From Bacteroidota bacterium (GTDB lineage: Bacteria; Bacteroidota; Bacteroidia; Sphingobacteriales; Sphingobacteriaceae): DNA of 46,790 bases. Under the pieces are notes generated by a model. It saw only the letters and a list, made by a program, of their open reading frames with translations. It was not told the DNA's origin and did no database searches. The DNA is taken from NCBI GenBank assembly GCA_013286565.1, contig JABDFM010000021.1, positions 1 through 46,790 on the forward strand, read 5' to 3'. Position 1 is the stretch's first letter, and every line of letters starts with the position of its first letter. This document shows positions 27,461-34,876 of the stretch, piece by piece. Made by a program: the position numbers and the translations under genes.

Positions 27461-27961
27461 TTATTTGGTGGTGATGGTGCCCATTTTGGCAAATTCCGCA
27501 TCAATGGGTTCCCATAATTCGATCTTATTGCCCTCAGGATCCATCAAGTGTACAAAATTACCATAGCTCGTCTTTTGTACGCTGTCAGTTGGCAGGATAC
27601 CCGCCGTTTTCATTTGGGCTAAAAGCTGATCCAGCCCTTCCACGCGGTAATTGATCATGAATTGCTTTTCGGAGGGCTGAAAGTATTTGGTGGTTTCCTT
27701 AAACGGCGCCCATATGGTAAAACCCTTCTTTGTGCTGTCCATGCCTTGGTGCCATTCAAAATTTGAACCGAACCCCCCGATGCGGATGCCCAGGTTTTTG
27801 CTGTACCAGGCTTTTAGCCCCGCGGGGTCTTTGGCCTTAAAAAAAATACCGCCGAGGCCCGTCACGCGCGGGCCGCTATTGGCCGGGTTGGTTACACGGC
27901 TGAAACCATAACCCAACAAAAAGGCCGTGCAAAGCAAGCCGATTAGCGTAAACTTTTTCAT
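27461..27961 (-). CDS. Exported VOC-fold (glyoxalase-like) protein
   Basis: A 166-residue protein with an N-terminal signal or anchor segment (FTLIGLLCTAFLLGYGF) and one glyoxalase/bleomycin-resistance-type fold. The two beta-alpha-beta units are visible: GGIFFKAKDPAGLKAWYSKNLGI and INYRVEGLDQLLAQMKTAG, then HLMDPEGNKIELWEP. The usual first metal His at the start of strand one is missing (GGIFF), and Asn stands where the third ligand is expected (MINYRV), so a metal enzyme is doubtful. Export is unusual for the family. Its leader carries a palindromic-promoter block shared with the macroglobulin gene, and a repeat element. The substrate is unknown. Confidence 0.82.
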   Translation of the reverse strand: MKKFTLIGLLCTAFLLGYGFSRVTNPANSGPRVTGLGGIFFKAKDPAGLKAWYSKNLGIRIGGFGSNFEWHQGMDSTKKGFTIWAPFKETTKYFQPSEKQFMINYRVEGLDQLLAQMKTAGILPTDSVQKTSYGNFVHLMDPEGNKIELWEPIDAEFAKMGTITTK

Positions 27962-27977
27962 GATATGCGTTTTGACC

Positions 27978-27985
27978 TAAAGATA
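27978..27985 (-). promoter_or_regulatory. Candidate proximal -7 box of the VOC gene
   Basis: On the minus strand this reads TATCTTTA, one base from TAnnTTTG, with a TTG 17 bases upstream. It ends about 17 bases before the ATG, so a transcript from it would have a very short leader. It competes with the distal candidate at 28234-28241. Confidence 0.35.
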
Positions 27986-28096
27986 GGAAATAGTTACAAA
28001 TTCAACCTGACCCAGTACCATGATAGGGTGAAAAATCAAAAAAAGAATCAAGATGTCAAAGAACAATTCGGATCAGTTATCGCAACTGATCAATTA

Positions 28097-28220
28097 GACT
28101 CACCCGGTCATCACTTCGCTCGACCACCCTCTCTGCGGCAAGCCGCAAAGAGGGGATTAAAGAAAAGAAAAAACTCTTAACCCTCTTTCCGCTGGCTAGC
28201 GGAGAAAGTCGGGGTGAGTC
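28097..28220. repeat. 124 bp repeat-like element with inverted ends and two internal hairpins
   Basis: The ends GACTCACCC (28097-28105) and GGGTGAGTC (28212-28220) are inverted repeats. Inside are two hairpins: GCGGC-aa-GCCGC flanked by CCTCT/AGAGG (~28129-28154), and CCGCT-ggct-AGCGG flanked by CTTT/AAAG (~28185-28208). The A/G-rich centre (AAAGAAAAGAAAAAAC) separates them. The layout resembles paired REP or MITE elements. No coding capacity is credible. It lies between the distal promoter candidate and the VOC start. Confidence 0.65.
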
Positions 28221-28230
28221 AACGGGATAT

Positions 28231-28284
28231 ATACAAATTTACGAAACCGGGTTGAGGAAAGTACTGACACTGTTTTGTCAGTAC
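28231..28284 (-). promoter_or_regulatory. Palindrome plus TAAATTTG promoter block, copy 1
   Basis: GTACTGACA (28261-28269) and TGTCAGTAC (28276-28284) form a perfect 9 bp inverted repeat. On the minus strand, 21 bases beyond the core arm lies TAAATTTG (28241-28234), an exact TAnnTTTG box. The block is 45/52 identical to 43430-43481. It points toward the VOC gene, whose start is ~270 bases away. The palindrome occupies the place of the -33 element, which suggests regulator control. Confidence 0.55.
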
Positions 28285-28290
28285 ATCAAT

Positions 28291-28334
28291 AAAAAAGGGA
28301 TATATCCGGCTTCATTTTCCGCATATATCCCTTT
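28291..28334 (-). terminator. Terminator of the 75-residue membrane protein gene
   Basis: AAAGGGATATAT (28294-28305) and ATATATCCCTTT (28323-28334) are a perfect 12 bp inverted repeat with a 17-base loop. On the minus strand the stem is followed by a run of T, directly after the stop of the gene at 28357. Confidence 0.8.
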
Positions 28335-28356
28335 AGGGTATAGAAAGTATTTTTGG

Positions 28357-28584
28357 TTAGTTCTTGGCTTTCTTGTCGTTAGCTACGCTGATGAAGTAGA
28401 AGCAAATACCTACAAACGTGGTAAGGATACCAACAAACAGGGGCCACTCAGATGTTTTTACTCCATTGGGGCCTACTGTCATCGTATCAGAGTCGACAAC
28501 GTTGAGTGCCGGCCTGAAGTAAAAAATGGCAACGAATATTAAAATTATTCCTACAACAGTGAGTATGATGCTAACTCTTTTCAT
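28357..28584 (-). CDS. Small membrane protein, 75 residues, unknown
   Basis: Two hydrophobic helices, IILTVVGIILIFVAIFYF (about residues 5-22) and PLFVGILTTFVGICFYFIS (about 48-66), are joined by a polar loop (NVVDSDTMTVGPNG) and followed by a lysine-rich tail (NDKKAKN). I do not recognise a named family, although small proteins of this layout are common in Bacteroidota. A good promoter and a strong terminator bracket it exactly, so it is a single-gene unit, which is good evidence that it is real. It lies downstream of the aspartokinase on the same strand. Confidence 0.8.
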   Translation of the reverse strand: MKRVSIILTVVGIILIFVAIFYFRPALNVVDSDTMTVGPNGVKTSEWPLFVGILTTFVGICFYFISVANDKKAKN

Positions 28585-28628
28585 ATTTATATTTTAGTTT
28601 GAATTCTCAAAAACATAGTTAAGATTGG

Positions 28629-28658
28629 CAAAGGTATAAATTATGTATATAAATTGAA
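28629..28658 (-). promoter_or_regulatory. Promoter of the 75-residue membrane protein gene
   Basis: On the minus strand, TTC (28658-28656), a 19-base spacer and TACCTTTG (28636-28629) closely match the Bacteroidota consensus TTG-N19-TAnnTTTG. The box ends 44 bases upstream of the ATG at 28584. Confidence 0.6.
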
Positions 28659-28704
28659 GTAATTTATACACTAAAAAAGGTTTTTCGCGTGAATAAAATA
28701 TAAG

Positions 28705-29961
28705 CTATTTTACAACCACTTGTGCTGTATTCCTGCTGACCTGTTCTAACAAGACTATTTTATCAGCGGTCAATTCTCTTAAAGCACTGTGCTTATAATG
28801 CCGTATGGTGATTAAAGACAGGCCGTTATTATATTTTACCTTAAAATCGGTGTTAAGTCCGGCTAATAATTTTTCAAAACGTTCGGCATACCAGTCGAAG
28901 CAAACCGTAAAACTCAACGCTGACGTTTGCATCACATTTACCTTTACATGATTTTGCGAAAAGAGCCTGAAAATATCACTTAAATGATCTTCGGATATAA
29001 AAGAATAATCTTTAGCTGATATGGAAAGTAAAACCTGGTTTTGTTTTAGGATGATCACCGGTTTTTGAAAAACAGAGTTAGCTGTTTCTTTGATCACAGT
29101 TCCCGCTGCATCCGGATCAGTAAATGATTTTACCAGTAAGGGGATTTTAGCGTTTTGTAATGGCTTGATTGTTTTGGGGTGGATGACACTGGCGCCATAA
29201 TAGGTCATTTCGATAGCCTCGGTATAGGATAGCTCGTCAAATTTAACCGTGTCGGCAAAAAACTTAGGGTCGGCATTCAGTATTCCGGGCACATCTTTCC
29301 AGGTAGTCACCGATTCAGCATTAAGGCATGATGCTAATATCGATGCGGTGTAATCAGAACCCTCGCGGCCAAGTGTAGTGGTGAAATTCTCTGATGTTCC
29401 ACCTAAAAAGCCCTGTGTAACAACAACGCCTTTTTCTAACATGGCCGGGATATCCTTGCGGATACTGCTACGGGTTTTATCCCAATCCACATTTCCTTCG
29501 CAATAATTATTATCCGTATGAATATACCCGCGCACATCAAGCCATTGACTTTTTATGCCGGACAAATTTAAATAAGCAGCAACAATGCGCGTGGAAACCA
29601 ATTCGCCGATAGATACGATCTGGTCGTACACAAAATCATAATCATTATGCGGTTCATCTTCTATCATCCAGTCGATCTCCACAAAAGTGTTGGCTATTTC
29701 ATTATAGATTGGATGTGAAGGCTCAAAGAGGCCGTTCAGGATATGGTTGTGATATTCTTTTACCTCTGCATAAATCGTATTCAGGTCATCGACCTGATCC
29801 ATATATGCTTTAGTCAGCTTCTCAAGTGCGTTCGTGGTTTTACCCATTGCCGAAACAACGACCAGCAACTGCTGGCCAGTATATTTTTTAACGATATGAG
29901 CGAGATTTGCAACACCCGCAGCATCCTTAACCGATGCCCCTCCGAATTTAAAAACAAGCAT
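28705..29961 (-). CDS. lysC: Aspartate kinase (monofunctional, short form)
   Basis: Phosphorylates aspartate at the head of Lys/Thr/Met and diaminopimelate synthesis. At 418 residues it is the short monofunctional form found in Bacteroidota. The kinase domain begins with KFGGASVKDAAGV and continues with the catalytic-region motif LGREGSDYTAS near residue 197 and the downstream SYTEAIEMTYYGASVIHPKT. A compact ACT-type regulatory region follows (about residues 300-418). The ATG overlaps the stop of the upstream lipoprotein gene (TAATG), so the two are probably translationally coupled. No leader for a lysine riboswitch is present between them. Confidence 0.93.
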   Translation of the reverse strand: MLVFKFGGASVKDAAGVANLAHIVKKYTGQQLLVVVSAMGKTTNALEKLTKAYMDQVDDLNTIYAEVKEYHNHILNGLFEPSHPIYNEIANTFVEIDWMIEDEPHNDYDFVYDQIVSIGELVSTRIVAAYLNLSGIKSQWLDVRGYIHTDNNYCEGNVDWDKTRSSIRKDIPAMLEKGVVVTQGFLGGTSENFTTTLGREGSDYTASILASCLNAESVTTWKDVPGILNADPKFFADTVKFDELSYTEAIEMTYYGASVIHPKTIKPLQNAKIPLLVKSFTDPDAAGTVIKETANSVFQKPVIILKQNQVLLSISAKDYSFISEDHLSDIFRLFSQNHVKVNVMQTSALSFTVCFDWYAERFEKLLAGLNTDFKVKYNNGLSLITIRHYKHSALRELTADKIVLLEQVSRNTAQVVVK

Positions 29962-30773
29962 TATTTAATATATTGAGACAAAACCGTGTTGGGTTTTATG
30001 AGTGATTTGATTTGGATATAAGTTAATAAAAGTTCCGTTGGGCCCGCGGCATAGGGTTTTATGGTATAAACGTTATACAAAAACTTGATGCCTAAAGGAG
30101 TGACCAGGTAAGTATCAGGCAAGCTGAATTTACCGTCCTTAAAAAAGTAATCATGCTGATTGGCAAGCGATGAAGTATCTCTCAGGTCTTCATTTTTTCT
30201 AAACTGTTGTTCAGCTATATGGTTTAGTTTGTCACTATAGCCATTAACCAAAATATCATCTAACGAGATGCTTTTATTTGTTTTTGTATTCCAGTTAATG
30301 TAATAAGTGTAGCTTACCCCATGCGCACCTCCGGTGTAGCTATAACCTGTTACTTCTATGGTGGCCAGGCTTGAATCTTGTTTCACTACTTTGGCATGGG
30401 CGTCCAACAAAAAGAATAAGGTTGATTTTGGTTCCTCTTTTCTAAAATCATTATACTGGCCCATAAAGCTTTCGGATATTTGCTTCAGGCTGGTATCAGG
30501 CTTTTTGTCATCACCAAACAACTTGTTGAAATTGCTTGTAACGGAATCGTTTAATGCTCTTTGACCGCTAAACTCCGGATAAATTATTTTTACGACCGTA
30601 CAGCTGCTATCCGGTTTATCACCGCAATCCGATGCTCTTTCTTTAAAGTTTTGATACGTATAAGCTAAAGTGTCTTTTGTGATAGCAGGATTTTTAGCAC
30701 CAGGCTTACCCCATTGACATGAAGCTAACCCACAACCCACAATAATCAAAAAAAGAGTATGCTTAAAGTTCAT
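29961..30773 (-). CDS. Lipoprotein with DUF3298/RsiV-type domain
   Basis: A 270-residue predicted lipoprotein with signal core LFLIIVGCGLASC and lipobox Cys19. The mature part contains a DUF4163-like N-terminal region (VVKIIYPEFSGQRALNDSV), then YSYTGGAHGVSYTYYINWNTKT and ISLDDILVNG, typical of DUF3298. These families occur in RsiV-like anti-sigma factors and in cell-envelope proteins. There is no cytoplasmic anti-sigma part here, so only the envelope location is supported. It follows the GNAT gene by 5 bases and overlaps lysC by one. Confidence 0.85.
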   Translation of the reverse strand: MNFKHTLFLIIVGCGLASCQWGKPGAKNPAITKDTLAYTYQNFKERASDCGDKPDSSCTVVKIIYPEFSGQRALNDSVTSNFNKLFGDDKKPDTSLKQISESFMGQYNDFRKEEPKSTLFFLLDAHAKVVKQDSSLATIEVTGYSYTGGAHGVSYTYYINWNTKTNKSISLDDILVNGYSDKLNHIAEQQFRKNEDLRDTSSLANQHDYFFKDGKFSLPDTYLVTPLGIKFLYNVYTIKPYAAGPTELLLTYIQIKSLIKPNTVLSQYIK

Positions 30774-30778
30774 AATTG

Positions 30779-31261
30779 TTAATAGTTTAAGATCTGATCC
30801 TTTGATAAGGAGGCATTAAGCCATCCCGCCTCAATAGCCGCTTCGTATTTTTTATAAAAGTTTATAGCGGGTTCGTTCCAGTCCAACACCTGCCAGGTCA
30901 TGCCATTGCAACCCAACTCACGGGCTTCCAATACCATGCGGTCAAAAAGCATCTTGCCGAGCCCTTTACCACGCCAGCTCTCAGTAATGATCAGGTCCTC
31001 CAGGTATAACCGGGTACCCTTCCAGGTAGAGTAGCGGATATAATACAAAGCAAAGCCTGTGATCAAACCATCGGATTCTGTAACATATGCTTTCCACACC
31101 CGTTTATTTCCAAAACCCGCTTCTTCAAACTCTTCCAGCGTTACAGTTACTTCCTTTGGTGCTTTTTCAAAAATGGCCAACTCAAGCACCAGCTCAAGTA
31201 AACGCGGACAATCTTCTTTTTTTGCTACTCTTAAATTTATAGTCATTTGGTCATTAGTCAT
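30779..31261 (-). CDS. GNAT-family N-acetyltransferase (diamine acetyltransferase-like)
   Basis: A 160-residue (or 155-residue) cytoplasmic acetyltransferase. The acetyl-CoA motif ESWRGKGLGKMLFDRM (Arg/Gln-x2-Gly-x-Gly type) is at about residues 93-108, preceded by LYLEDLIIT and followed by WNEPAINFYKKYEA. The overall pattern resembles spermidine/spermine-type diamine acetyltransferases (SSAT-like), but the substrate is uncertain. The start is ambiguous: ATG 31261 and ATG 31246 both lie in a degenerate AATGA tandem repeat. The sixth codon (MTINLRVAKKEDC) fits the family N-terminus better. It is 30 bases after yggS. Confidence 0.87.
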   Translation of the reverse strand: MTNDQMTINLRVAKKEDCPRLLELVLELAIFEKAPKEVTVTLEEFEEAGFGNKRVWKAYVTESDGLITGFALYYIRYSTWKGTRLYLEDLIITESWRGKGLGKMLFDRMVLEARELGCNGMTWQVLDWNEPAINFYKKYEAAIEAGWLNASLSKDQILNY

Positions 31262-31281
31262 TATATCATTGGTTATTTTGC
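31246..31281. repeat. AATGA-type imperfect tandem repeat at the GNAT start
   Basis: On the minus strand AATGA recurs every 7-9 bases four times across the intergenic space and the first codons of the GNAT gene. It creates several closely spaced ATG codons. Confidence 0.5.
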
Positions 31282-31291
31282 AGCCGACACC

Positions 31292-31981
31292 TTAATTGTT
31301 TTTCCAATGTTTAATAACCCGCTGGCCAAAAATGGTGCTGCCAAGTCGTACCATATTACTGCCTTGCTCAATGGCTATTTTATAGTCGGATGACATGCCC
31401 ATGGATAAAGTATCAAAAGTTGGGTCCTTCCTGAAATAGCTTTGCTTTACGCCATCAAAAAAGGTTTTCAGCTCGTAAAATTCATCTTTTATTTGTTTTT
31501 CGCTGTCGGTATTGGTGGCTATCCCCATTAGTCCCCTAATCCTGATATGATTTAAATTGGTGTACTCTTCTGACCTTAACAGCTCAATCGCTTCATCAAA
31601 TCCCAAACCGTATTTGGTTTCTTCATCTGCAATATACACCTGTAACAGGCAGTCGATAACCCGGTTGCTTTTTTGGGCCTGTTTATCAATTTCCGATAAA
31701 AGCTTTAAGCTGTCAACAGATTGTATCATGCTGATAAACGGTGTGATATATTTTACCTTGTTAGTTTGTAAATGACCTATAAGGTGCCATTGGATATCTT
31801 TTGGCAGATGTTCGTGTTTATCAACCAGTTCCTGAACCGTATTTTCGCCAAATAAACGCTGCCCTGCTTTATAAGCTTCTTCTATATCCTGCACTGTTTT
31901 AGTTTTAGATACAGCTATCAGGGTCACTTTTATGATATCAGTTTCTTTTTTTAAGCTTTCTATATTATCTGCTATGCTCAT
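31292..31981 (-). CDS. YggS/PROSC-family PLP-binding protein
   Basis: A 229-residue single-domain alanine-racemase-fold protein that buffers pyridoxal phosphate and affects amino-acid homeostasis rather than catalysing a known reaction. PLP Lys is in LIAVSKTK. GENTVQE, WHLIGHLQTNK and the C-terminal SMGMSSDYKIAIEQGSNMVRLGS are all family landmarks. Length is normal. It is the first gene of the minus-strand run yggS - GNAT - DUF3298 - lysC, and is divergent from the DUF4296/mutS2 pair with only 42 bases between. Confidence 0.95.
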   Translation of the reverse strand: MSIADNIESLKKETDIIKVTLIAVSKTKTVQDIEEAYKAGQRLFGENTVQELVDKHEHLPKDIQWHLIGHLQTNKVKYITPFISMIQSVDSLKLLSEIDKQAQKSNRVIDCLLQVYIADEETKYGLGFDEAIELLRSEEYTNLNHIRIRGLMGIATNTDSEKQIKDEFYELKTFFDGVKQSYFRKDPTFDTLSMGMSSDYKIAIEQGSNMVRLGSTIFGQRVIKHWKNN

Positions 31982-31988
31982 TTATCCG

Positions 31989-31996
31989 TAGTTTTG
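31989..31996 (+). promoter_or_regulatory. Candidate -7 box for the DUF4296-mutS2 pair
   Basis: TAGTTTTG is an exact TAnnTTTG match ending 27 bases before ATG 32024. No good TTG is found 19-21 bases upstream. It lies in the 42-base divergent region shared with yggS. Confidence 0.45.
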
Positions 31997-32023
31997 CCTA
32001 AATAATCGCCGCTAAATTACAGA

Positions 32024-32521
32024 ATGCGTAAATATAATAGCCTGTTTTTTTCAGTATTGCTTTTTTTGATTGCTTGTACCAGAAACTCAATTCCATCCGG
32101 AATTATTAAGGAAGAACAAATGAGCAACCTGTTGACTGATATTCATATTATTGATGGTGGTATATATAATGTAATGCAGGCACCTGATACCGTATATAAA
32201 TACGGTATGGGGAAATACCTGGCTACTTTTAAAAAATTTAATACCGACTCGGCTCAGTTTAGAAAAAGCTTTAAATACTATTCTCTACATCCTGAAATAC
32301 TCTCAGCGATGTATGACAAAATAACGATCAATCTTAAACGAAAAACGGACTCGCTTACTAAGATAAACCAGTTGCTAATGGCAAAGGATAACAAAAGGCG
32401 ATCTGATTCATTAGCAAAAACGCTCAAAAATTCACCGATCCATCAACTGGTCAATCCGCCTAAACAAAGAACCTATCCACCCAACAAGCGCCCTAACAAA
32501 AATGCTATACCCGACAAATAG
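32024..32521 (+). CDS. DUF4296 lipoprotein
   Basis: A 165-residue predicted lipoprotein: signal core SLLFFSVLLFLIAC-like with lipobox Cys18, then IIKEEQMSNLLTDIHIIDGGI, the hallmark of DUF4296 in Bacteroidota. The C-terminal third is helical and basic, with a Pro/Asn/Lys-rich tail (PPKQRTYPPNKRPNKN). Function unknown; membrane anchoring through the lipid is expected. Its last 20 bases overlap mutS2 in another frame, so the two genes are co-transcribed. Confidence 0.85.
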   Translation: MRKYNSLFFSVLLFLIACTRNSIPSGIIKEEQMSNLLTDIHIIDGGIYNVMQAPDTVYKYGMGKYLATFKKFNTDSAQFRKSFKYYSLHPEILSAMYDKITINLKRKTDSLTKINQLLMAKDNKRRSDSLAKTLKNSPIHQLVNPPKQRTYPPNKRPNKNAIPDK

Positions 32522-34862
32522 TGTTGATAAGCTTGGATTTACCGAGATCAAAGAGCTGATCAAAGTGCACTGCCTGAGTGTTATGGGCCAGCAAATGGTT
32601 GATAAAATACAGGTGATGAATAATTACGATCAGATCCTGAAGTTTTTGAGCCAGGCCAATGAATTTAAAAATATACTGGAGAATGATGACGCACTGCCTA
32701 TCCATCACTTTTTCGATATCAAATCATTGGCAAACAAAGCCAAATTAGAAGGTGCATTTTTAACAGAGGAGGAGTTTTTCCAGGTACATGCCTCTTTATC
32801 GACTGTCTTTGCAGTGATCGCTTATTTTAATGAACGTGAGGGGCTGTATCCCAACTTAGAAGCTTTATTTGAACATCTGCCTATCGAAAAAACTATTCTT
32901 AGAAAGATCGAACTGGTCATCGACCCCAAAGGAAAGATAAAACCAAATGCTTCGCGCGAGTTGGCAGAGCTTACCTCGGCAATTGCAAAGGCAGAACAGG
33001 AAGCCAGGAAAAAAATAGACCAGGTTTTTAAAAATGCATCCAGCAGCGGCTGGACTGCGGACGGATCATTAACCGTAAGGGACGGCCGCTTGTGTATCCC
33101 GTTATTAGCAGAAAATAAGCGTAAGCTGAAAGGTTTTATCCATGACGAATCTTCATCAGGCCAAACCGTTTATATGGAGCCGGAAGAGGTATTCACCTTA
33201 AATAACCGTATCCGTGATCTTGAATTTGAGCGCCGCAGGGAGATCATAAAAATATTAACCGCATTAACAGATGAGCTTAGGCCATTTGTGCCGCTTTTGT
33301 TATACTACCATGGATTATTAACAAAGCTTGATTTTGTGCGGGCCAAGGCACTTTTTGCTATTGATATTGAAGCGGAAATGCCTATCGTGGTTAATGAGGC
33401 TAAGCTCAAACTGTTTAATGCCCGGCACCCTCTTTTGTTATTAAGCTTTAAAGCCGAAAAAAAGCCGGTAGTGCCGCTCAATGTAACTATTGATGAGGAG
33501 GTGAGAATCGTAGTCGTTTCGGGACCAAACGCTGGGGGTAAATCAGTTTGTATGAAAACCGTTGGGTTGCTGCAAATGATGGTGCAGGCGGGCTTACTGA
33601 TCCCTGCAGCAGAGGCAAGCACCGTTGGTGTGTTTAAGCAGATATTTGTGGATATTGGTGATGATCAGTCTATTGAAAGCGATCTGAGTACTTATAGCGC
33701 CCACCTGTCCAAAATGAAAAACTTTGTGGAACAGGCTAATGGCAAAACCCTGGTATTGATAGATGAGTTTGGTACAGGTACAGACCCTCAATTTGGAGGC
33801 CCTATAGCCGAAGCGGTACTGGAAACGCTGAACCATAAAAAGGTTAAAGGGATGGTGACTACTCACTATTCAAACCTAAAGGTTTTTGCAAGCCATACAG
33901 AAGGCATTGAAAACGCATCCATGCTGTTTGATAATGTGGAGATGAAACCGCTTTACAGGCTGGAAGTTGGCAAACCGGGCAGTTCTTATGCTTTTGAAAT
34001 AGCGCAGAAAATAGGCCTGCCTCAAAATGTACTTAACCTGGCTAAAAATAAGATCGGCATCAGCCAAAAGAAAGTGGATACTTTATTGATTGACCTGGAG
34101 CGTGATAAGAAGGAAATTTTCGATACCAAACTCAGCCTCGAAAAGCAGCAAAAAAAGGTTAATGAGTTGCTCGCCGAGAACGAGACGTTAAAAAGCTATC
34201 TCGAAGAAAATAAGAAAGCACTTATCCGCGACGCCAAACAGGAAGCTAAGAATATCATCCTAAATGCTAATAAACTGGTTGAAAATACAATTTCAGATAT
34301 AAAGAGCAGTAACGCAGATAAGGAAAAGACCCGCCACCTGCGCGAAAACTTAAACCGCGAACTGCAAAAAAACACAACAAAGCCCGAGGTAGTTGTTAAG
34401 CAACCGGTAACGGATGAATTAAAACCCGGCGATTGGGTGAAACTGAATGATTCGGAAACTACCGGGCAGGTAATGGAAATTGCAAAGGACAATGTGATCA
34501 TTGCCATAGGCGACCTGCGGACCGTGGCAAAGAAGAACAGGGTACATAAAATATCCAAAAAGGAATTGCCAAAAGAGGTGAGAAAAAGCTTTAGCACGCA
34601 CACTAATGACTTTGCCAGCTTTAGCCCTGAAATTGATGTGCGTGGCAAGCGCGGCGAGGAAACACTTTACGAAATAGAAAAGATGCTTGACAGGGCCCTG
34701 ATGATGGGTATGAGTAACTTAAAGATCATACATGGCAAAGGCGATGGTATTTTGCGTAAATTGATCCGTGATTATTTGAAAAAATATGACGCGGTAAGCA
34801 GGGTTGAAGATGAACATGCCGACAGGGGTGGAGATGGGATTACTTATGTATATTTGAAATAA
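32502..34862 (+). CDS. mutS2: MutS2 ATPase/endonuclease
   Basis: A 786-residue MutS2-family protein. MutS2 lacks the MutS mismatch-recognition domain and acts on branched DNA or collided ribosomes. Seen here: the N-terminal core/lever region, Walker A GPNAGGKS at residues 341-348, Walker B LVLIDEFGTGTDP with its Asp at residue 421, a long charged coiled-coil stretch (about 520-630), a KOW-like segment (KPGDWVKLNDSETTGQVME) and a C-terminal Smr domain with DVRGKRGEE (~711) and HGKGDGILR. All expected parts are intact. The start MLYPTNSVDKLGF fits the family and gives a 20-base overlap with the upstream lipoprotein gene. Confidence 0.97.
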   Translation: MLYPTNSVDKLGFTEIKELIKVHCLSVMGQQMVDKIQVMNNYDQILKFLSQANEFKNILENDDALPIHHFFDIKSLANKAKLEGAFLTEEEFFQVHASLSTVFAVIAYFNEREGLYPNLEALFEHLPIEKTILRKIELVIDPKGKIKPNASRELAELTSAIAKAEQEARKKIDQVFKNASSSGWTADGSLTVRDGRLCIPLLAENKRKLKGFIHDESSSGQTVYMEPEEVFTLNNRIRDLEFERRREIIKILTALTDELRPFVPLLLYYHGLLTKLDFVRAKALFAIDIEAEMPIVVNEAKLKLFNARHPLLLLSFKAEKKPVVPLNVTIDEEVRIVVVSGPNAGGKSVCMKTVGLLQMMVQAGLLIPAAEASTVGVFKQIFVDIGDDQSIESDLSTYSAHLSKMKNFVEQANGKTLVLIDEFGTGTDPQFGGPIAEAVLETLNHKKVKGMVTTHYSNLKVFASHTEGIENASMLFDNVEMKPLYRLEVGKPGSSYAFEIAQKIGLPQNVLNLAKNKIGISQKKVDTLLIDLERDKKEIFDTKLSLEKQQKKVNELLAENETLKSYLEENKKALIRDAKQEAKNIILNANKLVENTISDIKSSNADKEKTRHLRENLNRELQKNTTKPEVVVKQPVTDELKPGDWVKLNDSETTGQVMEIAKDNVIIAIGDLRTVAKKNRVHKISKKELPKEVRKSFSTHTNDFASFSPEIDVRGKRGEETLYEIEKMLDRALMMGMSNLKIIHGKGDGILRKLIRDYLKKYDAVSRVEDEHADRGGDGITYVYLK

Positions 34863-34876
34863 TATAAGCCTTAAAC

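Noticed and set aside
27965..28180. Plus-strand 71-codon frame
   Set aside because: It runs across the repeat element and into its hairpin; composition is low-complexity and no family is visible.
28252..28542. Plus-strand 96-codon frame
   Set aside because: Antisense to the well-supported 75-residue membrane protein and its terminator.
29961..29975. Lysine riboswitch or attenuator before lysC
   Set aside because: lysC starts within the stop codon of the previous gene, so there is no leader to hold one.
34196..34648. Minus-strand 150-codon frame inside mutS2
   Set aside because: Antisense to the coiled-coil part of mutS2, and its Phe/Ser-rich product is a mirror of Glu/Lys codons.
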